From: Cordia subcordata
Taxonomy: Eukaryota > Streptophyta > Magnoliopsida > Boraginales > Cordiaceae
Length of the DNA stretch: 64,000 bases
Assembly (NCBI GenBank): GCA_028554755.1
Contig: JAPTOF010000002.1
Location: 29,829,001-29,893,000, forward strand
Direction: 5' to 3'
The translations under genes and the position numbers were made by a program. Within the stretch, counting starts at the first letter, position 1. Every line of letters starts with the position of its first letter. The notes under the pieces are model-generated. The model made no database searches and was not told where the DNA came from. It was given only the letters and a program-made list of their open reading frames with translations. This document shows positions 59,341-64,000 of the stretch, in pieces.

Positions 59341-60010
59341 AATCTTTTTGGTGCTATGTTGAGAGGGCAAAGGCAAAAGTGAGAAAAGGGAATAAGTATG
59401 ATGACCACTTGGAATGAAAGGTCAATTTCTTTTGATAGAGAGGTGAAAAGGGTAAAGGGTACTTGATAATCAGACCACTCATGCTTTCTTTGGTCCGCGT
59501 GCTTTGATAGCAAGCTGAGCTGAACCCTTTTCTTTTCTTTAACTGTTATTTGTTTCTTTTGTTCCCCTTTTGTTGGTGATAGGTTGTTGTTGATGATGGA
59601 GAAGCCCCACTTAGATGTTCAGTAACCTTTTGCAGTGTTTTGTTCTTTGGTTTTGTATTTTTTGAGAGCATGTTGTCTCTGTCCAATTGGATTGTTTTCA
59701 AGCATAAGACTAGATTCTCTGTGCTTGTCTTTTGGCCTTTTCTCCTTAGTTTGTCCAAGAAATATATGATCTGCTGGGTTAGATTTTGGTAATGGTTCTT
59801 GGGCAAAAGATTTTGTAAAGGGTTGTGAACTGTTTCTCATTTCTTTAGAGAAAATGTTTCTCTTGCTGAGTTGGGATTTGTTGCATCTGTGATATTCTCA
59901 ATATTCATGGTGGAATACAAGAAAAAAGGTGGAATTTTTACGAGGTGTCGATTGATGTAAAGATGGATTCTTAAGCGTTTGTTGTTGAGAGTAGGGAAAG
60001 GGAGGGGCAT
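59341..60010 (+). promoter_or_regulatory. ARF5 proximal promoter and 5' leader with a cluster of uORFs
   Basis: The region upstream of the ARF5 start codon. It contains at least six short upstream ORFs: 59593-59625 (10 codons plus stop), 59670-59792 (40), 59792-59818 (8), 59854-59892 (12), 59907-59960 (17) and 59963-59974 (3). The second and third overlap by one base as TAATG, a classic termination-reinitiation arrangement. TGTCTC at 59674-59679 is a possible auxin-response element. An in-frame stop at 59972-59974 shows that the ARF5 ATG at 60011 is the first of its frame. The transcription start is not visible, so how many of the uORFs are in the mRNA is inference. Arabidopsis ARF5 is known to be translationally controlled through leader uORFs involving eIF3h and RPL24B. 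Confidence 0.7.
59670..59792 (+). CDS. Longest ARF5 leader uORF (40 codons)
   Basis: Starts MLSLSNWIVFKHKTRF and is rich in Phe, Leu, Trp and Lys. Its stop codon overlaps the ATG of the next 8-codon uORF by one base. I see no evidence that it makes a stable peptide; a role in limiting ARF5 translation is the more likely interpretation. Confidence 0.45.
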   Translation: MLSLSNWIVFKHKTRFSVLVFWPFLLSLSKKYMICWVRFW

Positions 60011-63000
60011 ATGGGTTTGCCTGAAGAGAAGCTCAAACCAGGAGGTTTGGTTACTGGTGCACATACATTGCTTGAAGAGATGAAGCTGATGAAAGAAATG
60101 CAGGACCATTCTGGTAAGTCTGTGTTGATTGCGTTTTGTTATTCAGTTTATTAATGCCATTGAAGTTCGAGGGAAAAGTTGGCTTAGCTTGATATTTGCT
60201 ATGGGATATTCAGCTGGAAAGCTTTAACAACTTTAAGAGAAAATTTGTTATGTTGGTCTTTTGGTTTTTGTATAAGGTGGTATTCTCCTGATTATTTTGA
60301 ATGTTAATTACTATAGGCGCCAGGAAGGCAATAAATTCTGAGCTATGGCATGCTTGCGCTGGTCCACTGGTGACACTTCCTCAAGTCGGAAGTCTTGTCT
60401 ATTACTTCCCACAAGGACACAGTGAGCAGGTATTTTCTTTCTGTCTACTAGTAATTATTGGTGCCAATCTGTTACTTCAAAGTTTAGTTTGCATTGCAAA
60501 TCGTTGTCACTTTAAAATTTCTTTTGACCATTCGCATTGCGGGAGTATCCTATGAGTTCTTTCTCTTGAGGAATCATTTGCTGCAAAGTGAAATGTGATA
60601 ACAGAGTAGCACAAGGAGCTAAGTGAAAAAATCAAATATTAAACTAGATTTATGTGAAATCCAATACCTGTAATTTGCTAACTGCGGGAGTTTCTATGAG
60701 CTGTTCATTATTTAAACATTAGCAAATTGTAATAGAAACTGGTCTATTGTGTATGTGATCTGTGTTCTTTTTTGACTGGTTGGTCTGCCTCCTGTATGCA
60801 TGTTCTTTAATTTATGGCAGTCAGTCCACTATGAATTGTTAAAATAAGTGTCGTTGGATATTTTAGCCTCTAAATCACAAGTGAAATTCTCTGGCACTTC
60901 ATGCCTGTTGAGATCGTCAACATCAACATGGAGATGCAGAATTCAGTTAGTTTTGTAGAAGATCACGAATGGAGTTCCGGTAATTGTTATTCCAATTTTA
61001 GTCAGTGACAAGCAGCCTTGTGGTAGTTATGGAAATTTCTGGAAATGCTAGTTTCAGCGTTAGATAGTTATAATAGTAATTTCCTCTATTTCCTGGTTGC
61101 ATATTTATTACAGAATGTGATGTGAAACAAATTTTTTTTCCCGACTTTCAGGAATATGTTGAGAACTTTCTAGTCAGTTTTTATATTTTTGTGACTGACG
61201 TAAAACATTTCTTCTTTTTGGCATTGGAACTAATTATTAGGTTTTGTGAACACATACACAAGCACTACTTTTTGTCTGGACCTAATGATGTTTTCAGTTT
61301 TTGCAACAGGTAGCAGTGTCCACGAACAGGATGGCAACCTCCCAAATTCCAAATTATCCAAATCTTGCCTCGCAGTTGTTGTGTCAAGTTCACAATGTTA
61401 CACTTCATGTAGGTGAATGTGGCGGTTATTTTTGTTGCTTACGTTTCAATAAGAATACTTCTAATTCGTAAACCCTTATTTTGTTTCTATAATTGTTATG
61501 GTTATAGGCAGATAAAGATACGGATGAGATCTATGCTCAGATGAGCCTCCAGCCCGTGAACTCAGTAAGCTTTAGCCACCAACAAAATATTTGTATATTG
61601 TTGCGAAACTTCGGCACATTATTTGACAAATGAGTAAATTTGACTGTGTAAAGTTACTGAGGCTTGTGTGATTTCTGCTTTTGGACCAGGAAAAAGATGT
61701 TATCCCCATACCTGACTTTGGTCTCAAGCCTAGCAAACATCCAACTGAATTCTTTTGCAAAACTTTGACTGCAAGTGATACTAGCACGCATGGTGGTTTC
61801 TCGGTTCCTCGGAGGGCAGCTGAAAAGCTCTTTCCACAGTTGGTGAGGATATTTCCTTGTTAAATGAGATAATGTTTATAAATAAGCCTGTTAACTTATC
61901 CATACTTTCTTATTGTAGGACTTCTCAATGCAACCTCCTACTCAAGAGCTTGTTGTCCGAGACTTGCATGATAATACCTGGACATTTCGTCATATATACC
62001 GCGGTGAGCAGGCTCTCCTCTCTTGACTTATCAATCTTTGAAGTTAAGTGACATTATTCTGATAATCACCATAGTAGATTTCTTTCATAGTCATATTAAT
62101 CGTTTTCTTTACCTCACTGTTTGCTTGTTAAAATGTTTCTATGATTTTTGCCTCTTATTTAGGGCAGCCCAAGAGGCATCTTCTCACTACTGGCTGGAGC
62201 ATGTTTGTTGGTGCAAAACGCCTCCGAGCAGGTGATGCTGTCCTATTTATCAGGTAAATAACTCAATAGTTTTGCAGAAGTCTCCTAATTGCACATATTC
62301 GTTTATGCCTTTCTAACAATAATTTCATTGATGCCTCGTGTCACTGATCTTTCACCTTAAATTATATTGCTTTTTTTTGGATTTACCAGCTATGATTTTC
62401 ATCTTGTTTTACCTTGGTGTTGCATGCTCAATTAATTTAGTCAGTGCCCTGATGAAGAATTAACTAGAAAGTGTGGCTTTCACCGAAAGTCTATAATAAA
62501 TTACTTATATTTTTCTGGCTGTGGGCCATCAGTCAGCTATCCATCATTCTTCCTAATGGAATAATGCTTCCTGTGATTTTTTGAGTTAGTTCTTTTCTTG
62601 TGAAATGTGGAACTAGACTTGTCGTAAATTGATTGATGTTTATTTTAACTTTTAAACTTTGGGGGTATTCTTGAAGGGAAGAAGTCTCAAGTAATCTTGA
62701 AGAAGTTTTAAGACAGGTTCTATAATTATGGAAGAGCTTGGTTCTTAACTGATTGAATTCCTTAAAAGACACTTGTTTCTTGGCTGGAATTTATAAGTCA
62801 ACGGTATTATCTGGAGGTAGAAGTCCAGGAGAAAAAGAAAAGACAGAGAGGGTATTACTTCCCCTGTAAAACATGAATTATAGTTTCTATGAGTCAAGTA
62901 TTAGAATAGACTGTTCTTTACTGGGGACTAGCTATGTTGCCACGTGTTTGTTCTTGCAATGGAAATTGGTCATTGGGTCTTCTTGAGTCTTACATTCTTG

Positions 63001-63968
63001 CCTATTTTGTTATACTCAGTTTTGCTTGAGAGTTTGTTGTGGATGTTCTTATTCATAAAACATTATGTTATTTACTTTTATATTTCTTAAAGTCCAATGT
63101 TTCATATTTATGATAGGGATGAAAAATCACAATTAATGGTGGGAGTGAGGCGTGCTAACCGTCAGCAGACAGCTTTGCCTTCATCCGTTCTATCCGCTGA
63201 TAGCATGCACATTGGGGTCCTTGCTGCTGCATCTCATGCTGCTGCTAATAGAACTTCGTTTACAATTTTCTACAACCCCAGGTAAGTCAACATACATTCA
63301 TTTGGTATATTTATATTCTTTTCCTGTAGTGAGATTCTTGTCCATATATTCATTTTGCTTGCCTGAGCATTTCTGTCTGACTTGAGCGTCAACTAAGACT
63401 TACACTTTAATAGGGCTTGTCCATCAGACTTTGTCATTCCATTAGCCAAATATCGAAAATCTGTATATGGCATACAACTCTCAGTTGGCATGAGGTTTGG
63501 GATGATGTTTGAGACAGAGGAATCGGGTAAACGCAGGTATGTCTTATCCTGAATGGTGCAGAAAATAAGAAGCCTGATTTCATTGAATACTCCGTAAATA
63601 AAATGTCTTGTCATTCAGATACATGGGCACAATTGCTGGCATAAGTGACTTGGATCCTCTGAGATGGCCTGGTTCCAAGTGGCGCTGTCTTCAGGTAAGC
63701 AGGTTTTGGTACTTTTAGTTTATTGAATTTTCAACCTAAATTTTTTAACTTGCCGTAACTAGTATGATACTTGAAGAAGTATTACTTTTCTTGTATATAG
63801 ACTGGCAAAACCTTACCTCTTCTGATAAACAGGTTGAGTGGGATGAGCCAGGCTGCGGTGACAAGCAGAGCAGGGTTAGTCCTTGGGAAATTGAGACTCC
63901 CGAAAGTCTATTCATTTTCCCTTCACTAACTGCAGGTCTTAAACGGCCATTTCAATCTGCTTTCTTGG
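60011..63968 (+). CDS. ARF5: Auxin response factor 5 (MONOPTEROS-type), N-terminal part, continues past window
   Basis: DNA-binding transcriptional activator of auxin-responsive genes, acting in the nucleus in embryo, root and vascular patterning. Eleven in-frame coding exons: 60011-60113, 60317-60429, 61310-61408, 61508-61564, 61690-61842, 61919-62003, 62163-62253, 63117-63281, 63414-63536, 63619-63694 and 63833-63968. All have GT..AG borders and give 400 residues plus a split codon. N-terminus [20 protein letters not shown], then [10 protein letters not shown] as in ARF5. B3 domain at about 144-246 with [16 protein letters not shown] (His158, Gly159), [16 protein letters not shown] and [23 protein letters not shown] domain at about 272-365 with [36 protein letters not shown] and [20 protein letters not shown]. 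The [11 protein letters not shown] stretch fits ARF5. The Gln-rich activation region and PB1 domain lie beyond the window. The frame is intact. Confidence 0.96.
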
Positions 63969-64000
63969 GTGAGTTGTTCTAATGCTTATCTTCTGTTGTC

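Overview
This window is nuclear DNA from a core eudicot plant. It has split genes with GT..AG introns, AT-rich intergenic DNA, and several families of small DNA transposons. I cannot name the species. Only three kinds of protein-coding gene are securely recognisable, and they fill a minority of the 64 kb.

Genes. (1) Minus strand, 3734-8533 plus a leader reaching about 10.47 kb: a complete filament-like plant protein (FPP4-type) of 1071 residues in five coding exons, with a long intron in its 5' leader. (2) Minus strand, 32471-32926 and 35873-36325: two intact intronless SAUR genes of the SAUR49/52/53 type, arising from a local duplication that also copied their flanks. (3) Plus strand, 60011 to the window end: the first eleven coding exons of an ARF5/MONOPTEROS-type auxin response factor, preceded by a leader with at least six short upstream ORFs. 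The order FPP4 - SAUR53 - ARF5 matches Arabidopsis At1g19835 - At1g19840 - At1g19850, so this looks like a conserved block, expanded here by repeats and by SAUR duplication. SAUR genes are auxin-output genes and ARF5 is an auxin-response activator; FPP is a long coiled-coil protein of the plant cytoskeleton/trafficking family.

Repeats by region. 1.65-2.46 kb: a Mutator-like element with readable target-site duplication. 12.2-17.0 kb and again at 31.5 and 41.0 kb: Tourist/PIF-Harbinger-like miniature elements, one of them inside a tandem duplication whose other copy preserves the empty site. 17.9, 50.9 and 55.3 kb: three copies of a ~740 bp element with hAT-like ends. 19.8-21.7 kb: a 205-bp tandem array followed by the decayed 3' end of a Ty1-copia polyprotein. 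21.84-22.07 kb: a foldback element. 27.2-30.9 kb: two diverged copies of a >1 kb segment. 39.7-40.6 kb: an element with long inverted arms. 50.78-50.90 kb: a 30-bp minisatellite. 54.01-54.34 kb: a CACTA-type miniature element with a 3-bp target duplication.

I see no CRISPR array, no tRNA or rRNA gene, and no secondary-metabolite or defence cluster. The most interesting items are the uORF-rich ARF5 leader, the conserved FPP-SAUR-ARF5 block, the SAUR duplication, the internal empty-site record of a MITE insertion, and a few unrecognised small reading frames.
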